Shown here: one piece after another, positions 1 to 7,396 of the stretch | Layout of the letters: every line of letters begins with the position of its first letter | Numbering within the stretch: position 1 is the stretch's first letter | Source: Oxalobacteraceae bacterium | GTDB taxonomy: Bacteria; Pseudomonadota; Gammaproteobacteria; Burkholderiales; Burkholderiaceae_D | Reading direction: 5' to 3' | Assembly: GCA_003132085.1 (NCBI GenBank) | Contig: PKWO01000328.1 | Location: forward strand, 1 to 9,319 | Length of the DNA stretch: 9,319 nt | Position numbers and translations under genes: made by a program | Notes under the pieces: model-generated | The model's input: the letters and a program-made list of their open reading frames with translations, nothing else | What the model was told of the DNA's origin: nothing | Database searches by the model: none

Positions 1-747
1 GTTGGCGGGGTTTCGCAACACGGTTTGGCGAACTTGGTCGAGATTCTGCAAGCGCGTGTTGGACACCACCAGATACAGTTTGTAATGATCTTCCAAGCGT
101 CCTACGGCGGTGAGGACGTTGGTGCTGGCCAAGGTTCTCGATACGTCGTCCAGCGTCAGGTCGTAGGCCTTCAGTTTTGCAGGATCGACAGTCACCCGAT
201 ATTCCTCGACCGCGCCACCCATTACCTGAATGCGCGATACGCCGTCGACGCTTGATAACAGCGGCCGCAATTGATACTCGGCCAAGTCGCGTAGTTTCGT
301 GGGCGACAAGGTCGATGAGGTCAGGCTGTAGGCAATGATCGGAAATACGGTCGGATCCATCTGCCTGGTCGAGACTTGTGTGCCGGCGGGTAACTGCGCG
401 AGGATCTGCGCGATCGCCGCATTTACTTGGAGCGATGAAGACGCCATATCGCGCCCCCAGTCAAAATTGATTGAGATTTCGGCTGTTCCCCTGCTGGTGG
501 TTGAACGCACGTTGCGCACGCCCGGCACCCGGCGTACCGCTTCTTCAACCGGGCGGGTTACCAGCATCTCCATTTGTTCGGCCGGTTGGTCGCCGGCATC
601 CAGCGAAACCACTGCACGCGGAAAATCGACGGCCGGGAACAGTGATACCGGTAGCTTTAACGCCCCAACAATGCCCGCCAGAGCCAGCATTCCCAACAAG
701 AAAAGAATCGAACGTCGATGCGACTGGCTCCACGCGGTAATGCTCAT
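1..747 (-). CDS. RND efflux permease, N-terminal part (runs off left edge)
   Basis: This is the inner-membrane proton-driven pump subunit of a tripartite efflux system. Only the first 249 residues are present; family members are usually about 1000-1050 residues, so three quarters lie outside. The reading frame is open from the ATG at 747 to base 1. Visible features are a short cytoplasmic start, a first membrane helix at about residues 13-30, and then the typical RND periplasmic start KLPVSLFPAVDFPRAVVSLD. The porter-domain motifs TRPVEEAVRRVPGVRNVRST (about 64-83) and EISINFDWGRDM (about 90-101) follow. Residues 186-200 read as the usual VTVDPAKL-type segment. The start overlaps the adaptor stop as ATGA, which fixes it. 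The N-terminus is neither a clear AcrB type nor a clear CzcA type, and the charged residues in the central membrane helices that would help assign substrate class are not in the window. Confidence 0.93.
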   Translation of the reverse strand, partial: MSITAWSQSHRRSILFLLGMLALAGIVGALKLPVSLFPAVDFPRAVVSLDAGDQPAEQMEMLVTRPVEEAVRRVPGVRNVRSTTSRGTAEISINFDWGRDMASSSLQVNAAIAQILAQLPAGTQVSTRQMDPTVFPIIAYSLTSSTLSPTKLRDLAEYQLRPLLSSVDGVSRIQVMGGAVEEYRVTVDPAKLKAYDLTLDDVSRTLASTNVLTAVGRLEDHYKLYLVVSNTRLQNLDQVRQTVLRNPAN

Positions 748-1823
748 CGCGCTCCCTCGCGTACCGGCATGCCCTCTTGTAATTCATAATTTCCGAGCAC
801 GACGACCGGCAATTTTGGATCGAGTTTCCCAGTCACACCGAATGCGCCCTCGCTCTCGATCAATTTCTCGACTTCAACGCGCGACGCCTTTCCTTGGGCG
901 ATCTGGAAAATATAGCTGCCTTTGTCATCGCTCAATACTGCCTGACGCGGGACGGACCACGCTTGGCGTTGCCCAACTTGAATGACGCCTTGCGTACGCA
1001 TGCCGGCGACCAGATTGGGAGCCGCGCCAAGCGGCAGCTCCACGAGCGCATTCACCAATTGCGTTTTGGGATCGACGATGTTTTGCAATTCGGTGATCTT
1101 GGCGGCAATTGTCTTGGCAGGATCCTGCACCGCGAAGAATGTAACCGGCATCCCGGCGCGTACCAGATGGCTCTGCGCAGGTTCAATGCCAAATTGGACC
1201 CGCAAAGTGCCGGTATGACCCACCTGCAGGATCGTGGCTCCGGCTTGAACCCGATCGCCCTGCCCCGCGGCAAGAGCGGTTACCACGCCGTCGAACGGCG
1301 CAAAAATGGACGCGGCACTTGCTTCGCCGCCCAGTTTTTTTTGCGACTCCAGATTGGCTTCGGCGTCTTGCAATGCCTTGCGCGCAGCGTCCAATTGAGA
1401 TTGCGTTGCCAGTTGAAGCGCAAACAGTTCCAGATTGCGCTGCAACTCGCTGCGGGCGAAATGTGCCGCACTGGTTGCCTGGGCATAAGCGGTTTGTGCA
1501 TTCGGATCGCTGGTGATCGTGGCAAGGAGATATCCCTTATGCACTAGCTGCCCGACCACTGCGGATAATTGGGTAATCTGCCCGGCTTGCGGAAAACCGA
1601 GCGCGACCACCTTGCCGGTCGCGACATCGCCGAATACGGTCAAACTAATTGGCAAATTTTGTTGCGCGACAAGTTGCGTCTTAATCAGAACGCTTGCCTC
1701 GTCTTGTGATGTTACCGAATTTTCGCTTCCCCCTTGCAGCTTGTTGCCGTGCATGTACCACCATACTCCACCGGCAAGAACACCGACCGACAGGATGACC
1801 GATACGACGATTTTTTGCATCAT
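744..1823 (-). CDS. RND pump periplasmic adaptor subunit (membrane fusion protein, HlyD/AcrA type)
   Basis: This protein bridges the RND permease and the outer-membrane channel across the periplasm. It has 359 residues, normal for the family. An N-terminal uncleaved-looking membrane anchor spans about residues 4-23. The first lipoyl half (about 68-104, with GQITQLSAVVGQLVHKGYLL) and the second (about 170-202, with IFAPFDGVVTALAAGQGDRV) flank an alpha-helical hairpin of about 60 residues (108-167) rich in Ala, Gln and Leu. Beta-barrel and membrane-proximal domains follow, ending in the family-like LQEGMPVREGAR. The start at 1823 overlaps the channel gene stop as ATGA, and its stop overlaps the permease start in the same way, so the three are a translationally coupled operon. 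A second Met directly follows the first, so the true start could be one codon later. There is no lipobox, so it is probably anchored by the helix. Confidence 0.95.
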   Translation of the reverse strand: MMQKIVVSVILSVGVLAGGVWWYMHGNKLQGGSENSVTSQDEASVLIKTQLVAQQNLPISLTVFGDVATGKVVALGFPQAGQITQLSAVVGQLVHKGYLLATITSDPNAQTAYAQATSAAHFARSELQRNLELFALQLATQSQLDAARKALQDAEANLESQKKLGGEASAASIFAPFDGVVTALAAGQGDRVQAGATILQVGHTGTLRVQFGIEPAQSHLVRAGMPVTFFAVQDPAKTIAAKITELQNIVDPKTQLVNALVELPLGAAPNLVAGMRTQGVIQVGQRQAWSVPRQAVLSDDKGSYIFQIAQGKASRVEVEKLIESEGAFGVTGKLDPKLPVVVLGNYELQEGMPVREGAR

Positions 1824-3181
1824 GGCTTATCACTCGCTTGAGAATTTTGCACAGGTAATTCACCGCCGATGAGCGTCTGCAAGGCCACCCGTTGCTCAAG
1901 AATGGCCTGTTGTAAATTGACTTGTTCGATTTGTTTGCCGAGGAAAGTTGCATGAACATTTGCATAAGCCAAGGCGTCGATATTGCCGGCATGAAAAGCA
2001 GTGTCCGTTTGCTTGACCACGCCTGACATTTTCGTCATGTCGGCGTCGACCTCTTGCAGTTGACGGGTGCTGATATGCTGTTCGTCCAATATCCGATGGA
2101 TGTCACTGATGCTGATGTTCAACCGCTGCTGGTACTCGTCGACCAGCTTCTGACGGGTCGCCTGCTCGATGGCAATGTTACCGCGATTGCGATTCAGAAC
2201 CGGAAGCGAGAGTGTGATTCCTATGCCATTTGAATACACGCCGCTGTAATCGCGCGCACGCGTCAAACCAATATTCAATGCGGGGAATTGGGCGAGCAGC
2301 GCCGCCCGATAACGCTGATCCTCACCGCGATAGCCAGCTTCCAATCCGAGCAAATCGGGGCGGCGACGCGGCAAGTCGGCCAGCGCCGCCAAAATCGCCG
2401 CATCATCGAGAGTCGGCAATGTGTCGTCGTCCTGCAGAAGCACGACAATTTCAGGCGCCAGACCCAGCAAGGCATTCAATTCGTGCGCGTTTTGATTGAT
2501 CTGCCGTTCCAGATCGTTGATTTGCCGCTGTATGTCTTGCAAGCCCGTCAAGCTTAGGGCGACCGCATCGCTGGTCAGCAAGCCCTTGCCCAGTGCAGAT
2601 TGCGTGCGGCGCAAGCGATCTGCGAACAAGGAGCGGTTCTGCTGCAGAATCGGCACCAGCTTCCGCGCTTGTTTCAGCCTGACAAACAGCAACCGCGACT
2701 GGGAAACAACCTGCCATTCCTGCCACAATAGGTTCAAATCGGTTTTTTGCGCGTCAGCCTCGGCCGCAGAGCGACTTGTGGAATGCAACAGCAACGCATT
2801 GATATCGTAGCTTAGGCCAATCCCGAATGCGGGCGTTGATCCCGGCCCGCCGGTATTTGACAAATCCCGGCTCAATGCAAGCTGAGGATCCGGCAACAAA
2901 CCGGCAGCAAACGCCTGGGCATGTGCGATGCCGGCGTCGTCGCGCGCGATTTTCAGGTCGGGATTATTGGCGACGGCCAGCATGGCGAGCTCGGTCATGT
3001 CAAACCCGTCGGACGGGTCGAAACGGTGTGAGGCCAACTCGCGAAACGGCATGTCTCGCGGATCTATCGAAAGGTGCGGGACGGTATCCTGCAGCGTTGA
3101 TTGGGTATTAAGCGGCTTGGGTTGGTAACTCGCGCAACTGGCGAGCGTAGCGGACAAAAAAATCCAGCAAAACATTCTCAT
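1820..3181 (-). CDS. TolC-type outer-membrane efflux channel, lipoprotein
   Basis: This is the outer-membrane exit duct of the pump, with two outer-membrane efflux protein (OEP) repeats. I chose the ATG at 3181. It gives a short signal peptide with a perfect lipobox, ATLASC, placing the lipidated cysteine at residue 16, as in other lipid-anchored channels of this superfamily. An upstream in-frame ATG at 3220 would add 13 residues before the signal peptide and is less likely. No strong Shine-Dalgarno is visible for either. The body shows the long amphipathic helices expected: the first repeat begins around FDMTELAMLAVANNPDLKIA, and the second around the segment RRRPDLLGLEAGYRGEDQRY. GIGLSYDI and GIGITLSLPVLNRNRGNI are the membrane-strand signatures. 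It is the first gene of the pump operon. The order channel-adaptor-permease matches czcCBA-like operons, but that alone does not show metal specificity. Confidence 0.92.
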   Translation of the reverse strand: MRMFCWIFLSATLASCASYQPKPLNTQSTLQDTVPHLSIDPRDMPFRELASHRFDPSDGFDMTELAMLAVANNPDLKIARDDAGIAHAQAFAAGLLPDPQLALSRDLSNTGGPGSTPAFGIGLSYDINALLLHSTSRSAAEADAQKTDLNLLWQEWQVVSQSRLLFVRLKQARKLVPILQQNRSLFADRLRRTQSALGKGLLTSDAVALSLTGLQDIQRQINDLERQINQNAHELNALLGLAPEIVVLLQDDDTLPTLDDAAILAALADLPRRRPDLLGLEAGYRGEDQRYRAALLAQFPALNIGLTRARDYSGVYSNGIGITLSLPVLNRNRGNIAIEQATRQKLVDEYQQRLNISISDIHRILDEQHISTRQLQEVDADMTKMSGVVKQTDTAFHAGNIDALAYANVHATFLGKQIEQVNLQQAILEQRVALQTLIGGELPVQNSQASDKP

Positions 3182-3237
3182 TGAAACTATTCTCAAAACA
3201 AAGATTAATGTGACAGCCAAAATTCATCGCTGTAGGT

Positions 3238-3295
3238 ATTCTTGAACAACGCCGGACCGTAAGATCATCATACTTGGTCGAATCTTAAACAACGC
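3238..3295. repeat. Imperfect 15-bp direct repeat, pump side of the divergent region
   Basis: ATTCTTGAACAACGC at 3238-3252 and AATCTTAAACAACGC at 3281-3295 match at 13 of 15 positions in the same orientation. Start-to-start spacing is 43 bp, close to four helical turns, so both copies would lie on the same face of the DNA. They sit 57 to 114 bp upstream of the channel gene start. This fits tandem regulator-binding sites, but no regulator gene is in the window and the similarity could be chance. Confidence 0.45.
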
Positions 3296-3318
3296 TTAAC
3301 CTCAACTGAAATTGGCTC

Positions 3319-3401
3319 GCGGATTCGAATTTCCCGTGCGCCGGCGCATTGATTCAATTGTAGCGGTTCCATGAAAACCGCGTGGAGTGTTTCGAATCCG
3401 C
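3319..3401. repeat. Nested inverted repeats upstream of the TonB-dependent receptor
   Basis: The outer arms GCGGATTCGAA (3319-3329) and TTCGAATCCGC (3391-3401) are perfect 11-bp inverted copies separated by 61 bp. Inside them lie a perfect 12-bp palindrome TGCGCCGGCGCA (3337-3348) and a short hairpin-capable pair, GCGGTT (3363-3368) with AACCGC (3376-3381). The block ends 72 bp before the receptor start. It could be paired operators or, if transcribed, a structured 5' leader. Confidence 0.6.
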
Positions 3402-3473
3402 CGTCCTTTGTAGTCATCCTGTAATAAGTTTTGGGTATTGTCTGGTCCACTTCACACCTAACCCAGAAATATC

Positions 3474-6155
3474 ATGCGAATCCACTTGGCAAAGAAAACC
3501 CTCCTCTCTGCGCTCATCTCCCAACTGTTCGTCACCGCCGCTTTTGCGGTTGACGATGGCGCACCGCAGCTGGCGGCAGTTGACAACATTACCCCCCAAT
3601 CCGAGGCAGTCGACAATACTGCACCGAAATCTGCGATAGCTACCGTGTTGATTGAAGCACAACGGACATCCACTGCAATGGCTCGCAAGGCGCAGGAGGA
3701 AGCTCCCAACTTCATCAATCTGATGACGGCCGAGGAAATGAGAAAGCTGCCCGACGTCAATGTGGCGGAAGCGGTGCGACGCATTCCCGGTATTTCCCTG
3801 GAATCGGATACGGGCGAGGGGCGGTTCATCAATATTCGCGGCCTGGATTCCGATTTGAACAGCACCACATTTGGCGGGTTGCGCTTGCCGCCGTCGAATC
3901 CTGCATCGCCGTTCGGTGGCGGCCGAGCGGTGGCGATGGATGCGATTCCGACCGGACTGGTCGGGGCGCTTACCGTCACCAAGACCAATTTGCCGGAGCA
4001 GGATGCCGAAGCGCTGGGCGGGACTATCGAGATCACGCCAAAGACCGCCCCAGCCAATGGCAAGCCATTTTTTGAAGGCCGGATCGGCACCGGGTATGAG
4101 CAGATGCGGGGAACCGGAATTACCGATTTGTCATTTACCGGAGGCGGTCGATTTGGCAGCGGAGCCACCGAATCCGGCCTCAAAGCATATTCGGACAATC
4201 CTTTTTCGATAGTCGCGACCGGCACCTATTATGAGGACAAACGCGGCATCAATGACGTTGAGCCGGCCTTTCTTGATGATGGCGTCCATCCGCCGCTAGC
4301 CTATCAGGGCTGGGACCAACGCTATTACCAATACCATCGCAGGCGCCATGGGTTGGGCCTCGATCTGGGTTATCAGCCCGATGCCAATAATAGTTACTAT
4401 GTGCGCGCCTTTGATGCAGGATACACCGAGTCGGTGATGCGCCAGGCCATGTTCATCACGACGGCCGGAAACCCTGCGACAACCGCGAACGGCTTTATCG
4501 ACGGCGTGACCAGTTTCGACAAGACCCAGCGTCAGGAGCAAGAGACCATTGATAACAAGGTATTCGCTATCGGCGGCAAAAACCTGATCGGCGATAAGAA
4601 CCTGGACTATCGCCTGGGATTTACCAGAGGTTCGTATTACAAGCCTTATGACTACAATTCGGATTTCAATTTCACGCCCGCATCCGGAACGCCGTTCACG
4701 GTAAATGGCACGGTAATTACGCCGCCCACGGTCAGTTACAATAATCAGGGGCAAGGTAATACTCCCGCATTTAGCATCAACGGTGCCAATTACCTGAATC
4801 CTGCCAACTACAACCTAGCCAGCTTTTCGAACAGTACAGAAAGTCTTTACGATAACGAATGGTCACTCGTTGGCAACCTGAAGTTGCCGGTCAGCTGGGG
4901 TAAATTCGACGAGGAAAGCCTCAAAGTCGGGGTGAGCGCGAGATTGCGCTCGCGTGAAGTTACAGTTCAACCCTATTCGTATGCGGGCATTCCGGCGATT
5001 CCGATGACGTCGGCGTCGTCAGGGCCGAACCTCAATTTTTACGAGGGGGCTTACTCGATCGGCCCGCTGTTGACCGCGAATTACTTGCCGAATGTATTGG
5101 CGCAATATCAGACTATTAGCGCCAGCAATGCCATTAACGCTGCGCTGGGCTATCAGAATGACAGGGAAGATGTCTATGCGCTGTATGGCCAGTATGAAAT
5201 GAAAAGCGGGAGGCTGGGGGTCATTACAGGTCTGCGCGCAGAAACCACGAGTGCCTCCTATGTGGCCAACTCGAAGGGGGTAGACGCCAGTGGCAATACC
5301 ATCATTGAACCGACCACGCAAGGAAAGAGTTACACTAATTTCTTCCCAAGCCTGCAGGCTCGCTATGAACTGGAACCGTCGACGCTGTTGCGCGCCGCAT
5401 TTTCTTCGACGATTGCACGGCCGGGCTTCAATCAGATCAATCCGTCGGTGAATATTAGTCCGTCCACCAATTCGATCGCGCAAGGCAATCCCGACCTGAA
5501 GCCGACTACCGCAAATTCGTTTGATGTATCGCTTGAAAAGTATTTGCCAAATTCCGGTATTCTTTCCATCGGCGTGTTTGACAAGGAGATCAGCAATTAC
5601 ATTGCAAACAATGTGATCAATGAGACTGTTCCCAATACCGGATTATATGCCGGCTTTGTCGGCCAGGCTCACGTAGTTTCCTATACCAACACTGCCAAGG
5701 CGCGTGCAGACGGGATTGAATTCAACTACGAACAACGCTTCAAGCGCCTTCCTGGACTCTGGAGTGGCTTGGGCGCGGGAGTCAATTATACTTTGGTCGA
5801 CTCAAGCTTTGAAATTCGTCCGGGACAGACGTCCACCTTGCCTTCCAGTTCAAAAAACACCGCGAATGTCGATCTGTTTTACGAGAAAAAGGGACTCAAT
5901 TTGCGTCTGGGCGCGTATTATGTATCGCGTAATCTGTGGGTGATCGGCGGAAGCAGCGCCACGGATCAATATTCTGCGGCGCGCACCTATGTTGATTTCG
6001 GCAGTTCCTATGCGATCAATGAAAATTTATCCGCCTACTTCAACGTGAAAAATTTGACCAACACGCCGCTAACCTTTGTTGAATACGGCTCTGGCGTGGT
6101 ACAGCGCGAATTTTATGGCCCGACCTATCAACTCGGTCTCACGATAAATTATTAA
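3474..6155 (+). CDS. TonB-dependent outer-membrane receptor (Xanthomonas/Caulobacter type)
   Basis: This is a gated outer-membrane beta-barrel that imports a scarce or bulky substrate using TonB-ExbBD energy. The mature N-terminus carries three decapeptide repeats, then a TonB-box-like stretch ATVLIEAQR (about 56-64). The plug domain is at about 78-195, with KLPDVNVAEAVRRIPGISLE, FINIRGLDSDLNSTTFGGLR and EALGGTIEITPKTA. The rest is barrel. Typical late-barrel signatures are ARPGFNQINP (about 648) and GNPDLKP (about 671). The C-terminus, YQLGLTINY, ends in an aromatic residue as barrel proteins do. The signal peptide cleaves after AFA (residue 25). At 893 residues it has the size of the larger TonB-Xanth-Caul subfamily and lacks an N-terminal STN signalling domain, so it should not signal to a FecR/sigma pair. 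The substrate cannot be assigned. The start at 3474 is chosen from the signal peptide; the ribosome site is weak. Confidence 0.95.
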   Translation: MRIHLAKKTLLSALISQLFVTAAFAVDDGAPQLAAVDNITPQSEAVDNTAPKSAIATVLIEAQRTSTAMARKAQEEAPNFINLMTAEEMRKLPDVNVAEAVRRIPGISLESDTGEGRFINIRGLDSDLNSTTFGGLRLPPSNPASPFGGGRAVAMDAIPTGLVGALTVTKTNLPEQDAEALGGTIEITPKTAPANGKPFFEGRIGTGYEQMRGTGITDLSFTGGGRFGSGATESGLKAYSDNPFSIVATGTYYEDKRGINDVEPAFLDDGVHPPLAYQGWDQRYYQYHRRRHGLGLDLGYQPDANNSYYVRAFDAGYTESVMRQAMFITTAGNPATTANGFIDGVTSFDKTQRQEQETIDNKVFAIGGKNLIGDKNLDYRLGFTRGSYYKPYDYNSDFNFTPASGTPFTVNGTVITPPTVSYNNQGQGNTPAFSINGANYLNPANYNLASFSNSTESLYDNEWSLVGNLKLPVSWGKFDEESLKVGVSARLRSREVTVQPYSYAGIPAIPMTSASSGPNLNFYEGAYSIGPLLTANYLPNVLAQYQTISASNAINAALGYQNDREDVYALYGQYEMKSGRLGVITGLRAETTSASYVANSKGVDASGNTIIEPTTQGKSYTNFFPSLQARYELEPSTLLRAAFSSTIARPGFNQINPSVNISPSTNSIAQGNPDLKPTTANSFDVSLEKYLPNSGILSIGVFDKEISNYIANNVINETVPNTGLYAGFVGQAHVVSYTNTAKARADGIEFNYEQRFKRLPGLWSGLGAGVNYTLVDSSFEIRPGQTSTLPSSSKNTANVDLFYEKKGLNLRLGAYYVSRNLWVIGGSSATDQYSAARTYVDFGSSYAINENLSAYFNVKNLTNTPLTFVEYGSGVVQREFYGPTYQLGLTINY
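3549..3638 (+). repeat. Three tandem 30-bp (10-residue) repeats in the receptor N-terminus
   Basis: Immediately after the predicted signal cleavage site, receptor residues 26-55 read as three in-frame decapeptides: VDDGAPQLAA, VDNITPQSEA and VDNTAPKSAI. The shared pattern is V-D-(D/N)-x-(A/T)-P-(Q/K), with partial agreement after that. The DNA copies start GTTGAC, GTTGAC and GTCGAC at 3549, 3579 and 3609 and have diverged, so the duplication is not recent. They form a polar, proline-containing linker in front of the TonB box. Confidence 0.7.
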
Positions 6156-6172
6156 TCAACGGAGAATAATAA

Positions 6173-7168
6173 ATGAAAATTCTGAACAATAAAAAAATCA
6201 TGTCCATCGCAGCAGCGATGGCTGCCTTGCTGTTGCAGGGCCCGGCGCAGGCGGCAGAGATGAACTTTGCGGTGCGCCAGCAATGGACGCTAGGCGAACC
6301 CAGTAAATGGGATTACACCGCTATCGATACAGTGCGCCACCGGCTGTTCGTGACCCGGGGCGATCGCGTGCAGGTGCTGGAGCTGCCGTCCGGAAAACCG
6401 ATGGGCGAGATAGCAAATACCCAGGGCGTGCACGGTGTGGCGTTTGCACAAGACCTCAAGCTTGGCTTCACCAGCAATGGACGTACCGATTCGATCACGG
6501 TGTTCGATCTGGATACCTTGCAGGTCAAACAAGAAATCAAGACTACCGGCTCCAACCCGGATGCAATCTTGTATGAGCCGAAGTCACACAAGTTATTTAC
6601 CTTCAACGGTAAAAGCGCGAATGTCACCGTGATTGATGCGGTAAGCTTGAAGCCCGTCGCCACGATCGCGACCAGCGGCCGTCCGGAGTTTTCCGTCAGC
6701 GACAACGCAGGGAAAATATTTTTCAATATAGAAGACAAGTCTGAAATCCATGTGATCGATGTTGCGACCAACACGCTGGTGTCCAAATGGCCCTTAAAGG
6801 ACTGCGTGGAACCAACCGGCTTGGCAATGGATATTGCCCATGCGCGCTTGTTTTCAGTTTGTCAAAACAAGACGATGGTAGTCACCGATGCCAAAACAGG
6901 TCAGCGTGTCGCGGGTGTCGCGATCGGCGAGCATCCCGATGCGGCCATCTACGATGCCGAGACGGCTAACATCTTTACGTCCAATGGCGATGGCGGCGGG
7001 ACGGTGACAGTGATCCACCAAGACGATGCCGACCATTACAGCGTAACAGGGAATGTGGTCACGGCGCAGGGCGCCAAGACTATGGCGATGGACATGAAAT
7101 CCAAAATCATTTACTTGCCGACGGTTAGCGATAAGAAATTCGTGATCATGGTGGTGGGCGCCAAGTGA
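6173..7168 (+). CDS. Exported YncE-like seven-bladed beta-propeller (YVTN repeat) protein
   Basis: This is a 331-residue periplasmic or secreted beta-propeller. The signal peptide has a lysine-rich start, a hydrophobic core at about 10-22, and cleavage after AQA (residue 27). Seven blade repeats can be read; examples are LFVTRGDRVQVLELPSGK, GFTSNGRTDSITVFDLDT, LFTFNGKSANVTVIDAVS and IFTSNGDGGGTVTVIHQD. The fourth, fifth and seventh start at IFFNIED, LFSVCQN and IIYLPTV. Seven repeats fit one closed propeller with no room for another domain. Two cysteines, at 211 and 230, could form a disulfide. GGAGA at 6161-6165 lies 7 nt before the ATG, and the gene starts 17 nt after the receptor stop, so the two are one operon. 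E. coli yncE also neighbours a TonB-dependent receptor gene (yncD), which supports a shared role. The ligand or partner is not known, and there are no visible catalytic residues. Confidence 0.92.
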   Translation: MKILNNKKIMSIAAAMAALLLQGPAQAAEMNFAVRQQWTLGEPSKWDYTAIDTVRHRLFVTRGDRVQVLELPSGKPMGEIANTQGVHGVAFAQDLKLGFTSNGRTDSITVFDLDTLQVKQEIKTTGSNPDAILYEPKSHKLFTFNGKSANVTVIDAVSLKPVATIATSGRPEFSVSDNAGKIFFNIEDKSEIHVIDVATNTLVSKWPLKDCVEPTGLAMDIAHARLFSVCQNKTMVVTDAKTGQRVAGVAIGEHPDAAIYDAETANIFTSNGDGGGTVTVIHQDDADHYSVTGNVVTAQGAKTMAMDMKSKIIYLPTVSDKKFVIMVVGAK

Positions 7169-7193
7169 AATTGAAATAGTCGCTCAAGAGTGA

Positions 7194-7230
7194 AATAAGC
7201 CCGCAGCCTGTTGGCGGGCTTATTGTTACG
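7194..7230. terminator. Intrinsic terminator of the receptor/propeller operon, probably bidirectional
   Basis: A perfect 11-bp stem, AATAAGCCCGC (7194-7204) with GCGGGCTTATT (7214-7224), encloses a 9-nt loop. It begins 26 nt after the propeller stop. The rightward tail is TTATTGTTA, and read leftwards the stem is followed by TTTCACTCTT, so it could stop transcription from both sides. The leftward role would suit the minus-strand kinase relic next to it. Confidence 0.87.
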
Positions 7231-7300
7231 CATCATCATAAATGTACTCAAGCCGATAATCTAAATACCGCCGCATGGATCGCTTGCGGCAGAATGTGAC

Positions 7301-7396
7301 TCAAGTAAATTCTTCCATACTGACAATATTGCGCACAATCGCAAGTCCCAGTCCGCTCCCCGCTATCGCATCTTCCCATCCTCCGCTGTTAATCAT
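7301..7396 (-). pseudogene. Relic of a sensor histidine kinase (ATPase G2 box)
   Basis: Read on the minus strand, this 31-codon frame contains AGSGLGLAIVRNIV. That is an essentially canonical G2 box of the HATPase domain of two-component sensor kinases (G-x-G-L-G-L-A-I-V). After it the frame runs only seven more residues (SMEEF T, then stop) instead of the usual 30-40 residue C-terminal part. Upstream, the N, D and G1 motifs are not present at proper spacing in any of the three minus frames. It cannot make a working kinase. It could be a deletion remnant of a kinase gene that once ended at the bidirectional terminator. The motif match is too long to be likely by chance, but the extent of the relic is uncertain. 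Confidence 0.5.

Larger units (their letters stand above)
3182..3473. promoter_or_regulatory. Divergent regulatory region between the pump operon and the receptor operon
   Basis: This is a 292-bp gene-free stretch between two oppositely transcribed operons, so it must carry at least two outward promoters unless one operon is read from elsewhere. I could not find a convincing sigma-70 -35/-10 pair on either strand. It holds two kinds of repeat that look like protein-binding sites: a 15-bp imperfect direct repeat on the pump side, and nested inverted repeats on the receptor side. No Fur-box-like sequence was recognised. A 60-codon minus-strand open frame covers part of it but has no support as a gene. 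Confidence 0.7.

Noticed and set aside
335..985. 216-codon plus-strand open frame
   Set aside because: It is antisense to the RND permease and the adaptor end, both certain from motifs; Arg/Pro/Ser-rich shadow.
894..1547. 217-codon plus-strand open frame
   Set aside because: It is antisense to the adaptor gene and has no domain features.
3268..3450. 60-codon minus-strand frame in the divergent region
   Set aside because: It covers the repeat-rich control region, has no convincing ribosome site, and its product resembles nothing I know.
3458..4225. 255-codon minus-strand open frame
   Set aside because: It lies antisense to the receptor's signal peptide and plug, which have clear family motifs; its own product is low-complexity Ser/Pro/Ala with no recognisable domain.
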